From positions 1 to 7,731 of the forward strand of contig DATCJN010000028.1 of assembly GCA_036562755.1 (NCBI GenBank): a DNA stretch of 7,731 nt, given 5' to 3'. This DNA comes from DUVY01 sp036562755 (GTDB lineage Bacteria > Bacillota > Clostridia > Christensenellales > DUVY01). Of the stretch, positions 1 through 6,433 are shown piece after piece (within the stretch, counting starts at the first letter, position 1; each line of letters opens with the position of its first letter). Under the pieces are notes generated by a model that did no database searches, had not been told where the DNA came from, and saw only the letters and a list, made by a program, of their open reading frames with translations. Both the position numbers and the translations under genes were made by a program.

Positions 1-215
1 AATTTACAAATTGGAAATTTTCTTGATGTAAAAATTAACATTAATAATAAGATATATGAACTAATTCCATTAACAAAATCGGAAACCAAATGGCAAATTT
101 TAGAAAAAGACTCTCAAGGCAATTTAATTGACCAGTACTCCTTTAAAGGCCTCGGGGCTTATGGCGGCATACTTCATAACCATTATGTCGTAATATACGA
201 TGATATTGACCAATA
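1..215 (+). repeat. Direct repeat, copy A of a 215-nt block
   Basis: This block aligns without gaps to 957-1171. I count 6 substitutions (at 24, 42, 81, 114, 139 and 153), about 97% identity. The match stops sharply after 215. The left limit is set by the window edge, so the true repeat is probably longer. It represents a recent duplication or gene conversion of the orphan gene. Confidence 0.9.
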
Positions 216-240
216 CCTTGGTCAGCATAACCGGATTTGA
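1..240 (+). CDS. Orphan protein copy A, 3' part only (5' end outside window)
   Basis: An open frame runs from the window edge to a TGA stop and gives 79 residues. The first 71 or so match residues 114-184 of the complete orphan protein at 618-1226 with only conservative changes, so this is the end of a tandem paralogue. After the shared DQY the two proteins separate: this copy ends LGQHNRI, while the complete copy has 17 more residues ending in LIIK. The gene start lies outside the window, so it is unclear whether the copy is complete upstream. The ending that differs may be a real variant C-terminus or the scar of a recombination that truncated the gene. It is followed by a good terminator at 363-399, so it could still be expressed. 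No known family was recognised. Function is unknown. Confidence 0.6.
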   Translation, partial: NLQIGNFLDVKININNKIYELIPLTKSETKWQILEKDSQGNLIDQYSFKGLGAYGGILHNHYVVIYDDIDQYLGQHNRI

Positions 241-362
241 ATGCCTATTATAAAAAAACCTAATAATTTGTCTCCCTTTTCGTTCGTTTCCTTTTCGTTG
301 CCTGTAATTTTCCCCTTTTTCACACTACTTTTGGTTGCCCATTCTCAGGACAATATGATATT

Positions 363-399
363 AAAAGCCACTATATAATACAATGTATAGTGGCTTTTT
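363..399 (+). terminator. Intrinsic terminator after orphan copy A
   Basis: A perfect 13-bp stem pairs AAAAGCCACTATA (363-375) with TATAGTGGCTTTT (386-398) around a 10-nt loop. The 3' arm runs directly into a T-rich tract. It lies about 120 nt after the stop at 240 and would end transcription before the promoter region of the next copy. Confidence 0.8.
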
Positions 400-498
400 G
401 CTTTTTAAGTTAAAATGTCTCTTTTTATAATCATGCGCTTATATGTCCCAATAATTTTTGAGCAATGTATAAAAACATTTCTTAATAATTAAGAATGT

Positions 499-527
499 TT
501 GCTCTACTAGAAAACTTTTATTATAAT
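499..527 (+). promoter_or_regulatory. Candidate sigma-A promoter for the orphan gene at 618
   Basis: A consensus -10 hexamer TATAAT sits at 522-527. A weak -35 candidate TTGCTC (3 of 6 matches) lies 17 nt upstream at 499-504. Transcription would begin near 534, leaving a leader of about 85 nt before the start codon. The call rests mainly on the perfect -10 in an AT-rich region, so it is tentative. Confidence 0.4.
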
Positions 528-604
528 GCTTATGAATGACATTTTCACGCCAAAGACTACAACAAATAATAACTTCTCTTAAAGAATTGAAAATATCTCA
601 AAAT

Positions 605-610
605 AAAGGA
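605..610 (+). promoter_or_regulatory. Ribosome binding site of the orphan gene
   Basis: AAAGGA lies 7 nt before the ATG at 618. It supports that ATG as the start. Confidence 0.75.
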
Positions 611-617
611 TTTAACC

Positions 618-1226
618 ATGACTGTAGAAAAAATATCTTTTGGGGAATGGCAAGTTAATAGATTTTGCATTATTAATGCAGGATTTGATATTTTAGGTCT
701 TGTTCATTTTGAGCATATTAAGCTAGAAGGTCATGACGAGCTTTTTGAACGCTATGGATTATGCAGCGGGTATAAAGAATTCTTTAGAGTCGTTAAAGTT
801 ACGGAAAATTTTGAAATTATCGTCATTAATGATAAGTCCGATTTTGAGTTTAAAAATAAAAAATTTTTTAGTTCAGATTTTGTTAACTACTTTTCCAAAA
901 AATATTCAACAGAAAAAAGGCAGGAAGAATTGCAGCACTTTGAGTATCAAAAATTAAATTTACAAATTGGAAATTTTCTGGATGTAAAAATTAACATCAA
1001 TAATAAGATATATGAACTAATTCCATTAACAAAATCAGAAACCAAATGGCAAATTTTAGAAAAAGACTCGCAAGGCAATTTAATTGACCAGTACGCCTTT
1101 AAAGGCCTTGGGGCTTATGGCGGCATACTTCATAACCATTATGTCGTAATATACGATGATATTGACCAATATTATCAAACTACGCGAGAAAATTTTGGCT
1201 ATTCCAATATGTTAATAATAAAATAG
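618..1226 (+). CDS. Orphan protein, 202 aa, complete copy of a tandem pair
   Basis: I do not recognise this family. The product is probably cytoplasmic: there is no signal peptide and no transmembrane segment. It is rich in Phe, Tyr, Ile, Asn, Lys and acidic residues. The region around residues 1-85 looks like alternating beta strands. A charged stretch near 95-110 (KKYSTEKRQEELQHFEYQ) may be helical and link to a second beta-rich part at 114-185, which contains LGAYGGILHNHYVVIYDD. That second part is the portion duplicated at the window start. The gene has its own ribosome binding site, a candidate promoter and a close terminator, so it appears monocistronic. Tandem copies with a conserved core and a changed C-terminus resemble arrays of immunity genes or other fast-evolving accessory genes, but nothing in the sequence proves that. 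The reading frame is sound; the function is unknown. Confidence 0.75.
   Translation: MTVEKISFGEWQVNRFCIINAGFDILGLVHFEHIKLEGHDELFERYGLCSGYKEFFRVVKVTENFEIIVINDKSDFEFKNKKFFSSDFVNYFSKKYSTEKRQEELQHFEYQKLNLQIGNFLDVKININNKIYELIPLTKSETKWQILEKDSQGNLIDQYAFKGLGAYGGILHNHYVVIYDDIDQYYQTTRENFGYSNMLIIK
957..1171 (+). repeat. Direct repeat, copy B of the 215-nt block
   Basis: This is the partner of 1-215, inside the complete orphan gene, and codes for residues 114-184. Most of the 6 mismatches are silent or conservative, for example Ser to Ala at the codon covering 139 and 1095, so the protein sequence seems constrained in both copies. Confidence 0.9.
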
Positions 1227-1246
1227 TTAAAACTTTTTTAATCCTT

Positions 1247-1270
1247 AGCCGCTAAAAAGCGGCTTTTTTT
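1247..1270 (+). terminator. Intrinsic terminator of the orphan gene at 618
   Basis: A 7-bp GC-rich stem pairs AGCCGCT (1247-1253) with AGCGGCT (1258-1264) around an AAAA loop and runs into seven T residues. It starts 20 nt after the stop codon. This is a textbook Rho-independent terminator. Confidence 0.9.
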
Positions 1271-1314
1271 ACTCTAAATTATTAAAATTCCAAAGATAAT
1301 TAAATACAAAATAA

Positions 1315-1342
1315 TAAGGCTTATATTTTCATATAAGCCTTA
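1315..1342 (-). terminator. Probable terminator of the small minus-strand gene
   Basis: A perfect 12-bp stem pairs TAAGGCTTATAT (1315-1326) with ATATAAGCCTTA (1331-1342) around a TTTC loop. Read on the minus strand it is followed by a T-rich run (ATTATTTTG), whereas on the plus strand it is followed by A residues. It therefore fits the gene ending at 1432, about 90 nt away. The two terminators at 1247 and 1315 insulate convergent genes. Confidence 0.6.
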
Positions 1343-1431
1343 AAAAGATAATCGACAAACCGTAGCTAGATTATTATGTTTTTCTAGCCAAGCGCCATTG
1401 CTCAAGCTTTAGATTTTAATTTTTTTAGAAC

Positions 1432-1725
1432 TTAAAATTGCTGATAAATTCCTTGAAGTTCTAAAATTTTCTTGCCTAAATCGGTGCGGTCGTAAGGAAT
1501 GTTGGTCTCAACCAAAAAATAAGTTGATCTTAATTTTTTGTTCCTCTTCATCAGAATCTCGCCCCGTTTAGCGTGCTCCAACAACTCCATCATTTCGGGT
1601 TGGATAATTTTTTCCAGTTGTTTTTGCGACCAAATTGACTGGCCTGCCGCTACTTTCTTTAGTTCCTCCTCAACTAAAGCGATAACCTCGTTTAAAGTTT
1701 TTTTAAACTCTTCTACCCTGGTCAT
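1432..1725 (-). CDS. Small orphan protein, 97 aa
   Basis: I do not recognise this protein. It is short, highly charged and soluble, with no signal or membrane segment. Residues 1-30 (containing LNEVIALVEEELKKV) look like an amphipathic helix, possibly a coiled coil. A second helical stretch follows around 34-62 (SQKQLEKI, then EMMELLEHAKRGEI). The C-terminal part holds a basic strand-like segment (KLRSTYFLVE) and a last helix, TDLGKKILELQGIYQ. The ATG at 1725 is supported by a strong Shine-Dalgarno sequence, AAAAAGGAG, 5 nt upstream. The gene stands alone, convergent with the orphan gene at 618. The clean ribosome binding site, sensible residue mix and own terminator argue that it is real rather than a chance frame. 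A regulator, antitoxin or immunity role would fit the size, but none is shown. Confidence 0.7.
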   Translation of the reverse strand: MTRVEEFKKTLNEVIALVEEELKKVAAGQSIWSQKQLEKIIQPEMMELLEHAKRGEILMKRNKKLRSTYFLVETNIPYDRTDLGKKILELQGIYQQF

Positions 1726-1730
1726 TTCAA

Positions 1731-1739
1731 CTCCTTTTT
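1731..1739 (-). promoter_or_regulatory. Ribosome binding site of the 97-aa gene
   Basis: On the minus strand AAAAAGGAG ends 5 nt before the ATG at 1725. This is a strong match to the anti-Shine-Dalgarno sequence and fixes the start. Confidence 0.8.
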
Positions 1740-1966
1740 GCCAAATATTTTAAAGCTATAATGTTTTTTAAAAGAAAGAGTTCAAATATATATTTAAAGG
1801 TCAAAAATTTCTTAAAGAAAATTATTAAATTAATATTTATATTGTTAATATAATTCTATCATAAATTATCAATATAAACAATATGTAAGCCGTTTTTATC
1901 GTTTCATATGGTATTATATACGATTTTAAAAAAAATTCAATATATATATTCAAAATTATTTATATA

Positions 1967-1996
1967 AAAATAAGTCCATATACATGGACTTATTTT
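1967..1996 (-). terminator. Terminator of the GH3-GtrA-GT2 operon
   Basis: A perfect 13-bp stem pairs AAAATAAGTCCAT (1967-1979) with ATGGACTTATTTT (1984-1996) around a 4-nt loop. Read on the minus strand the second arm ends in TTATTTT and continues into a T/A-rich run. It lies 23 nt after the stop of the glycosyltransferase. No comparable hairpin lies between the three upstream genes. Confidence 0.8.
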
Positions 1997-2019
1997 ATAG
2001 GGAGGGATTATGATTTTTA

Positions 2020-3046
2020 TTAGCCTAATTTCAAAACCTTACACAAAATCTTATACCCTAAAACCATAGCCCATCCCCTGAATCTCCATGGCATCAGGTT
2101 GGTTATGGCGGGATAAGAAAAATGCCTTATCTTGCGATATAGTCTTAGATCTCGTCCTTTAAAATATTGCCAAAATTCCTTATAATCTCTTCGTCTTTCG
2201 GGCGAGTCTTCAGCTCCCATAAATAATAACGTATTCATCGCTATTGTGCCTATATAATGCAGCATATAATTTTTTAAAGGCTTAGGGAGCTTGATAATAT
2301 CTTCGTAACTATAAGCGTCTATAATTTCTTTCATTACCCTAACATGTTGGGCGTAGCGCTTTACAAGATTGTTTATGTTTACCGATTGGTCGCTGCGTCC
2401 GATAAAGTAATGATATAAGTCTATATCCATATAAAACAGCTTGCGCGTATATGGCAGCGGCTTATAGGCCAGGATATTATCCACATAAAAAGTATGCTCG
2501 GGCAAAACTATGCCGCTTTCCCTTAGAGATTGAGTCTTATAGACGAGCGCGTGTATCGACATAACATTCGCAATGGGAAAGTTTTTGACTTCGTCCCAAG
2601 TAAATACTCTATCTTTGGGCATTAAACGGCTGTATTTAATTCTCTTTTGGGTATTGTCGGCGACATGTTCATAGACATAATCGCAAATAATTAAGTCGGG
2701 TAAGTTGCCTAAAGCCCAAACATTGTTTAATGGCGTTAAGCAGCTTTTTTAAGGCGTCCGCGTCCAGCCAATCGTCCGAATCGACAACTTTATAATATAG
2801 TCCCGTAGCCAGTTCTAAGCCCTTATTTACGCCCGAGCCGTGACCGCCGTTTTGTTTATGGACAACTCTGACTATACGGGGATATCTTCGCCTATACTCG
2901 TTAGCAATGGCGGGGGTCGAGTCGCTCGAACCGTCATTGACGATTATGATTTCGACTTCTCCCCCGCCGATTAATAAAGAGTCTAAGCATTTTCTCATAT
3001 AAGCTTCAGAGTTATAGCACGGAACGCCAAAAGTTATTAACTTCAT
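2020..3046 (-). pseudogene. GT2-type glycosyltransferase, broken by one frameshift
   Basis: Family 2 glycosyltransferases use a nucleotide-sugar donor to extend a glycan, here probably at the inner membrane face. The first frame gives residues 1-107 with the GT-A marks: VPCYNSE at 8-14, NDGSSDS at 37-43 and the metal-binding DSDD at 89-92. After K107 the frame is lost and hits TGA at 2669. The remainder is in the next frame, from about 2724 down, and reads smoothly as NVWALGNLPDLIICDYVYEH and onward through HTFYVDN (184-190) and YFIGRSDQSVN (213-223). The joined protein would be about 341 aa, a normal family length, so a single extra base (or loss of two) near 2722-2728 explains it. A six-base A run at 2745-2750 is a less likely site. 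There is no membrane helix. The start at 3046 lies 13 nt after the GtrA stop and has only a weak ribosome site, so translation may be coupled. This may be a real lesion or a sequencing error. Confidence 0.85.
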
Positions 3047-3059
3047 AACAGTCCGTTAA

Positions 3060-3779
3060 TTATTCTTGAGCTTTTTCGGGTTCTGCCTTCTTTTGCTTAA
3101 AGATCAACTTAAATATCGGGAAGAATACCCAGAAGGATATTGCGCAGTTGATTATCATAGTGATAATGTCTGCCAGCAAGTTTCCGAAGTTGCCCATCTT
3201 CCAAGTATTTATGAACAAGTTGTAAATAGGCGCCTTGTAGAAGCCTTGAGCTACCGCAGCTATAATGGTGATTGCGATATACGCAATTACATACCACATA
3301 GCAGACCACCAAACATTGTTGTTCGCCTTAAAGGTTATATTTCTTTGAGCGAAGAAGTTGATTACTTGAGCTATTCCCAAAGTGATTTGAACAGCCAAGA
3401 AATAAGCAAGTCCTCCGCCGCCTCCATCTATAATTCTGCCTTTAGCATAATTGAATACGTAGTAGTCCGAACCATCAAAGTTTTTGCCAACTTGCCATAT
3501 CTGGAAGTTAATGTTAACCAAGCTTGTGTTATCAAATATAGCCTTAAATACAGGCATCATGATAAGCTGCAAAACGGTTACGCCGTTGCTTAACATAAAG
3601 AATACCAAAAATTGAGCGATGTTAGGGTGCTTGGTTTTAAACTTTGTCCAAACATTGGCGCACCATCTAAAGAATTTCCAATTGCCTATTTTGGTAAAAA
3701 ATTGTTTTACCTTGCCAGGCTTTTTTTCGGTCTCAGTTGCCGGTTCAACGGCAACATTTTTTTCTAGATCATTACTCAT
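3060..3779 (-). CDS. GtrA-like membrane protein, 239 aa
   Basis: GtrA-family proteins are small four-helix membrane proteins thought to move polyprenyl-phosphate-linked sugars across the cytoplasmic membrane for surface glycan decoration. Predicted helices lie near residues 55-78, 122-143, 157-179 and 201-226. The segment QVINFFAQRNITFKA at 138-152, between helices 2 and 3, matches the family's characteristic F-x-x-x-R-x-x-x-F pattern. The protein is long for the family. It has a charged cytoplasmic tail of about 50 residues, an outer loop of about 40 residues (80-120) ending in five glycines, and a Lys/Glu-rich C-terminus. I chose the ATG at 3779 because a perfect GGGGAG lies 7 nt before it. 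A TTG further up at 3794 would place that ribosome site inside the coding sequence. It lies 22 nt after the GH3 stop and 13 nt before the glycosyltransferase, so it is in the same operon. Substrate unknown. Confidence 0.8.
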   Translation of the reverse strand: MSNDLEKNVAVEPATETEKKPGKVKQFFTKIGNWKFFRWCANVWTKFKTKHPNIAQFLVFFMLSNGVTVLQLIMMPVFKAIFDNTSLVNINFQIWQVGKNFDGSDYYVFNYAKGRIIDGGGGGLAYFLAVQITLGIAQVINFFAQRNITFKANNNVWWSAMWYVIAYIAITIIAAVAQGFYKAPIYNLFINTWKMGNFGNLLADIITMIINCAISFWVFFPIFKLIFKQKKAEPEKAQE

Positions 3780-3786
3780 TTTTTTT

Positions 3787-3792
3787 CTCCCC
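3787..3792 (-). promoter_or_regulatory. Ribosome binding site that fixes the GtrA start at 3779
   Basis: On the minus strand GGGGAG is followed by seven A residues and then ATG. The spacing is ideal for 3779. It rules against an upstream TTG start at 3794, which would place this site within codons. Confidence 0.8.
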
Positions 3793-3801
3793 AAAAATTA
3801 T

Positions 3802-6237
3802 TTAAAATTTTAGCTTTCCTAATTTTTTCTTTTTGCGACCTTCTTTTAAGAACATGGACAATCCTTTGAAGAATTTACCGTTAAACATTACGATTAATCC
3901 TTGCAATTGTCCCCAGCTTATTATTCCGCCGCCGAGGCGAGATAAAGCTCTTAAAGGATTGTAATATACGCCCATTATCAGCACGTTAGCGGTGCTCTTA
4001 TTGCCGATAGCTTTTAAGAGATTGATAGCCAGTTTTATAGCTCCGCCAAACAGCCTTCCCGTCCAGCCGGGCGCGTATCTCAACATTGCCACAGGCGTAT
4101 AAGTGTCAACCTTAATCCTCTTTTTCTTATAGAACTCAAAATGAGGATTAGGAAGTTCGCGTCCTAGTAGCGTCTTGAATTCGGAGTCGTTTACGTTTTT
4201 AACATCGCAAGCGAAGTATGAAGGCAATTTTTCTTTGTCATAAACGCCGTCCGCCTTGACTCCGTCAACATGCAATTTGCCTTGCAATCTAATGTCTTTT
4301 GAAGAAGCGCCGATAGATATAGTATAATCGCCCTCTTCAACTTCCCACTTATTGCTTGCGACATTGAAGAATCTAAAGGTCTTGTCGTCAAAAGGAATCT
4401 CAACGGTCTTGGTTTCGCCGACTTTCAAGAATACCTTTCTGAAGCCCTTTAGCTCTTTTTTAGGACGGAATATCTTACTGTTTTCCAAGCTTATGTATAA
4501 TTGAGCTATTTCTGCGCCGTCGTATTTGCCGATATTGGTTATCTTGAATTTTACGCCTTTATCGGATACTTCTAAGTCAGAATATTGGAACTTCGTATAG
4601 CTTAAACCGAATCCGAAAGGATACCTTACGTCAACATTTGCGGTATCGTAATATCTGTATCCTACAAAAATGCTCTCTCTATATTCGGACGTCTTTTCTC
4701 TGCCAGGGAAGTAATTAGATGAAGCGCAATCGCTATATCTATAAGGCAAGCTTTCCGCCAATTTTCCGGAAGGGTTAACCTTTCCTGTTAGAACATTAAG
4801 TACGGCTCTTGCGACTGCTTGACCGCCCAAATACGCATGAACCAAAGCGTCTGCGGAATCCGCAAAATCCATTTCTATTGCGGAACCGCAAGATAATACT
4901 ACGACAATCTTTTTGCCTAGTTTCTTGAGTTCGTTTAGCAAGTCAATTTGGTTTTGAGGCAAGAGCATGTTGGATCTGTCCAGACCTTCGGTTTCGGTGA
5001 CTTCGTCCAAGCCAAGATACAACAAAATGGTATCGGCTTTTTTAGCCAATTTAACTGCCTTCTTCATTAGCCCTTTGTTGCGCTTGCCGTATCTATTGAA
5101 GCCTTGTTCAAAGCCCACAAAATCCAAATCGTATTTGTCTATATTTTCAAGGGTGTTTTCAAGCTTTGAAGGATTTACTACTGACGAGCCTGCGCCTTGA
5201 TAACGAGGATTTTTAGCAAAATCGCCTATTATGGCAACTTTTTCTTTCGATTTTAAAGGCAAGGCGTCGTTTTCGTTCTTTAACAAAACGATAGCGTCTT
5301 CGCATGCGCGGCGAGCTACTTCATGATGCCCCATTAGATCTACTTTAAGACCTTGAGCTTTTTCAAGCGTTTCGTTAGTCTGGAATATTAGGGTTAATAG
5401 TCTATCTACGGCCTCGTCAACCACTTTTTCATCAAGTTTGCCCTCTTTTACGGCGGCTACAATCTCTCTATCGGTTTCGCCCGCGGTGGTAGGCATTTCT
5501 AATTCGTTGCCGGCTAATAAGCCTTTTACGCGGTCGTCAGCGCCGCCCCAGTCGGTAACAACAACGCCCTCAAATCCCCATTCGCCTCTTAAAATATCTT
5601 TCAAAACTTTTGTGTTTTCATTTGCGTAAACACCGTTGATTTTATTATAAGAGGACATTACGGTTTTAACTTTACCCTCTTTCACGGCGATTTCAAAAGG
5701 CTCTAGGTAAATTTCTCTTAAAGCGCGTTCATCCACAACGGAATCGCTTATCATTCTTAGCGTTTCTTGGTTGTTAGCGGCAAAGTGCTTGATACAGGAA
5801 GCTACGCCGTTGGATTGAATTCCCCTTACAAACGCGGCAGCCATTTTGCCGGCAAGGTAAGGGTCTTCGCTGAAATATTCAAAGTTTCGTCCGCATAAAG
5901 GGTTGCGCTTTATGTTAATTCCCGGACCTAATAAAACGTTTACGTGCTGGCTTACCGCTTCTTTACCTAAGCATGTAGCCATCTCTTCGCACAACTCAGG
6001 ATTCCAGCTGTTAGCCATTGCGGCTGCGGTAGGGAAGCAAGTTGCGTTATAGCTAGGGTTTAATCCTAGATGGTCGGAAGCCGCTATTTGCTTTCTTATT
6101 CCGTGAGGACCGTCAGCCAAGAAAATACTCTTAATTCCATATTTAGGAAGGTCTTGAGTTTGCCAAAAGTCTTTTCCTGATAATAGCGATGCTTTCTCTT
6201 CTAAAGACATTTTAGAAATGATATCTGCATACTTCAT
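3802..6237 (-). CDS. Glycoside hydrolase family 3 enzyme (beta-glucosidase type), 811 aa
   Basis: GH3 enzymes cleave terminal beta-linked sugars, usually glucose or xylose, by a retaining mechanism. The N-terminal barrel covers about 1-290: substrate-side ADGPHGIR (41-48), GRNFEYFSEDP (116-126), the Lys-His pair K150-H151, and the nucleophile D229 in VVVTDWGG. The second domain (about 316-545) carries ETEGLDR at 415-421, where E417 is the likely acid/base, then PFGFGLSYT near 540-548. A fibronectin-III-like domain follows at about 570-655. An extra tail of about 155 residues (656-811) has hydrophobic, possibly amphipathic stretches near 727-745 and 770-797 and ends in a run of Lys and Arg. 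There is no signal peptide, so the enzyme should act in the cytoplasm, perhaps bound to the inner membrane face through that tail. It is the first gene of an operon with the GtrA-like protein and the GT2. Substrate cannot be read from sequence. Confidence 0.93.
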   Translation of the reverse strand: MKYADIISKMSLEEKASLLSGKDFWQTQDLPKYGIKSIFLADGPHGIRKQIAASDHLGLNPSYNATCFPTAAAMANSWNPELCEEMATCLGKEAVSQHVNVLLGPGINIKRNPLCGRNFEYFSEDPYLAGKMAAAFVRGIQSNGVASCIKHFAANNQETLRMISDSVVDERALREIYLEPFEIAVKEGKVKTVMSSYNKINGVYANENTKVLKDILRGEWGFEGVVVTDWGGADDRVKGLLAGNELEMPTTAGETDREIVAAVKEGKLDEKVVDEAVDRLLTLIFQTNETLEKAQGLKVDLMGHHEVARRACEDAIVLLKNENDALPLKSKEKVAIIGDFAKNPRYQGAGSSVVNPSKLENTLENIDKYDLDFVGFEQGFNRYGKRNKGLMKKAVKLAKKADTILLYLGLDEVTETEGLDRSNMLLPQNQIDLLNELKKLGKKIVVVLSCGSAIEMDFADSADALVHAYLGGQAVARAVLNVLTGKVNPSGKLAESLPYRYSDCASSNYFPGREKTSEYRESIFVGYRYYDTANVDVRYPFGFGLSYTKFQYSDLEVSDKGVKFKITNIGKYDGAEIAQLYISLENSKIFRPKKELKGFRKVFLKVGETKTVEIPFDDKTFRFFNVASNKWEVEEGDYTISIGASSKDIRLQGKLHVDGVKADGVYDKEKLPSYFACDVKNVNDSEFKTLLGRELPNPHFEFYKKKRIKVDTYTPVAMLRYAPGWTGRLFGGAIKLAINLLKAIGNKSTANVLIMGVYYNPLRALSRLGGGIISWGQLQGLIVMFNGKFFKGLSMFLKEGRKKKKLGKLKF
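5173..6237 (-). repeat. GH3 paralogous segment, intact copy (residues 1-355)
   Basis: This 1065-nt segment aligns codon for codon with 6572-7636, with no gap. By hand count 279 of 355 residues are identical, about 79%. The copies are therefore tandem paralogues from an older duplication than that of the orphan genes. Similarity ends exactly after the motif GAGSS(V/I)VN. Confidence 0.85.
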
Positions 6238-6240
6238 AAA

Positions 6241-6246
6241 ATCACC
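6241..6246 (-). promoter_or_regulatory. Shifted Shine-Dalgarno site of the intact GH3 gene
   Basis: On the minus strand GGTGAT lies 3 nt before the ATG at 6237. It pairs with the distal part of the anti-Shine-Dalgarno tail (consensus AAGGAGGTGATC), so its register equals a GGAGG placed 7 nt from the start. The same site and spacing occur before the paralogue at 7636, which supports both starts. Confidence 0.6.
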
Positions 6247-6266
6247 AATTATATTTTTTTACACCT

Positions 6267-6275
6267 TTTATACCA
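6267..6275 (-). promoter_or_regulatory. Candidate extended -10 promoter of the GH3-GtrA-GT2 operon
   Basis: On the minus strand the sequence reads TGGTATAAA, a TG-N extended -10 element with TATAAA (5 of 6 matches). No clear -35 is present, which extended -10 promoters tolerate. Transcription would start near 6260, leaving a leader of about 23 nt. It lies downstream of the terminator of the broken paralogue, so the intact operon appears to be transcribed separately. Confidence 0.4.
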
Positions 6276-6373
6276 TATCACAATTTACAAATATAAGACC
6301 ATTATTTTCATAATCTGTATATAATGGCGCATATTTTGCACGCGTTGACATATGGTTTTCGCAAGAAAAATTG

Positions 6374-6411
6374 TATAGAAAAACCTTCGAAAAATCGAAG
6401 GTTTTTCTATA
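6374..6411 (-). terminator. Terminator of the broken GH3 gene
   Basis: A perfect 17-bp stem pairs TATAGAAAAACCTTCGA (6374-6390) with TCGAAGGTTTTTCTATA (6395-6411) around AAAA. Each strand carries a five-T run in its 3' arm, and on the minus strand a further CAATTTTTC follows. It starts 22 nt after the stop at 6434. It separates the two GH3 transcription units. Confidence 0.85.
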
Positions 6412-6433
6412 TCAAATGACTTTTAGTACATTA

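Larger units (their letters stand above)
241..617. other. Gene-free stretch between the two orphan gene copies
   Basis: I see no convincing gene here. It holds the terminator of the upstream copy at 363-399, a candidate promoter at 499-527 and the leader of the downstream copy. A small imperfect repeat of CCTTTTCGTT occurs at 275-284 and 290-299. The rest is AT-rich with no recognisable structure. Confidence 0.6.
1726..2019. other. Very AT-rich gene-free spacer
   Basis: No gene is supported here. The region holds the ribosome binding site of the 97-aa gene (1731-1739), presumably its promoter, and the terminator at 1967-1996. A long-loop inverted repeat pairs ATATTGTT (1839-1846) with AACAATAT (1877-1884). 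In DNA this AT-rich the repeat may be chance. No tRNA, CRISPR or other pattern was seen. Confidence 0.55.

Noticed and set aside
241..390. Readthrough of the TGA at 238-240 giving a hydrophobic extension of the orphan protein
   Set aside because: The extension runs into the terminator hairpin and has no counterpart in the complete copy, so it is probably noise.
1365..1388. GCTAGA / TCTAGC inverted repeat downstream of the 97-aa gene as a terminator
   Set aside because: The 6-bp stem has a 12-nt loop and no T tract follows on either strand. The hairpin at 1315-1342 is far better.
1839..1884. Inverted repeat ATATTGTT / AACAATAT as an operator or origin element
   Set aside because: It is an 8-bp match with a 30-nt gap in DNA of extreme AT content, which is expected by chance.
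3066..3593. A 175-residue plus-strand frame
   Set aside because: It lies wholly opposite the GtrA gene, has no ribosome binding site, and its composition is that of an antisense shadow.
3780..3794. A longer GtrA protein beginning at a TTG at 3794
   Set aside because: The strong GGGGAG site would fall inside those codons. The ATG at 3779 has ideal spacing.
6328..6356. Possible LacI-type operator centred on ACGCGT, with a TTGACA at 6345-6350
   Set aside because: Only 5 of 8 half-site positions are symmetric, it lies about 80 nt from the candidate start, and no suitable -10 follows the TTGACA at 17 nt.
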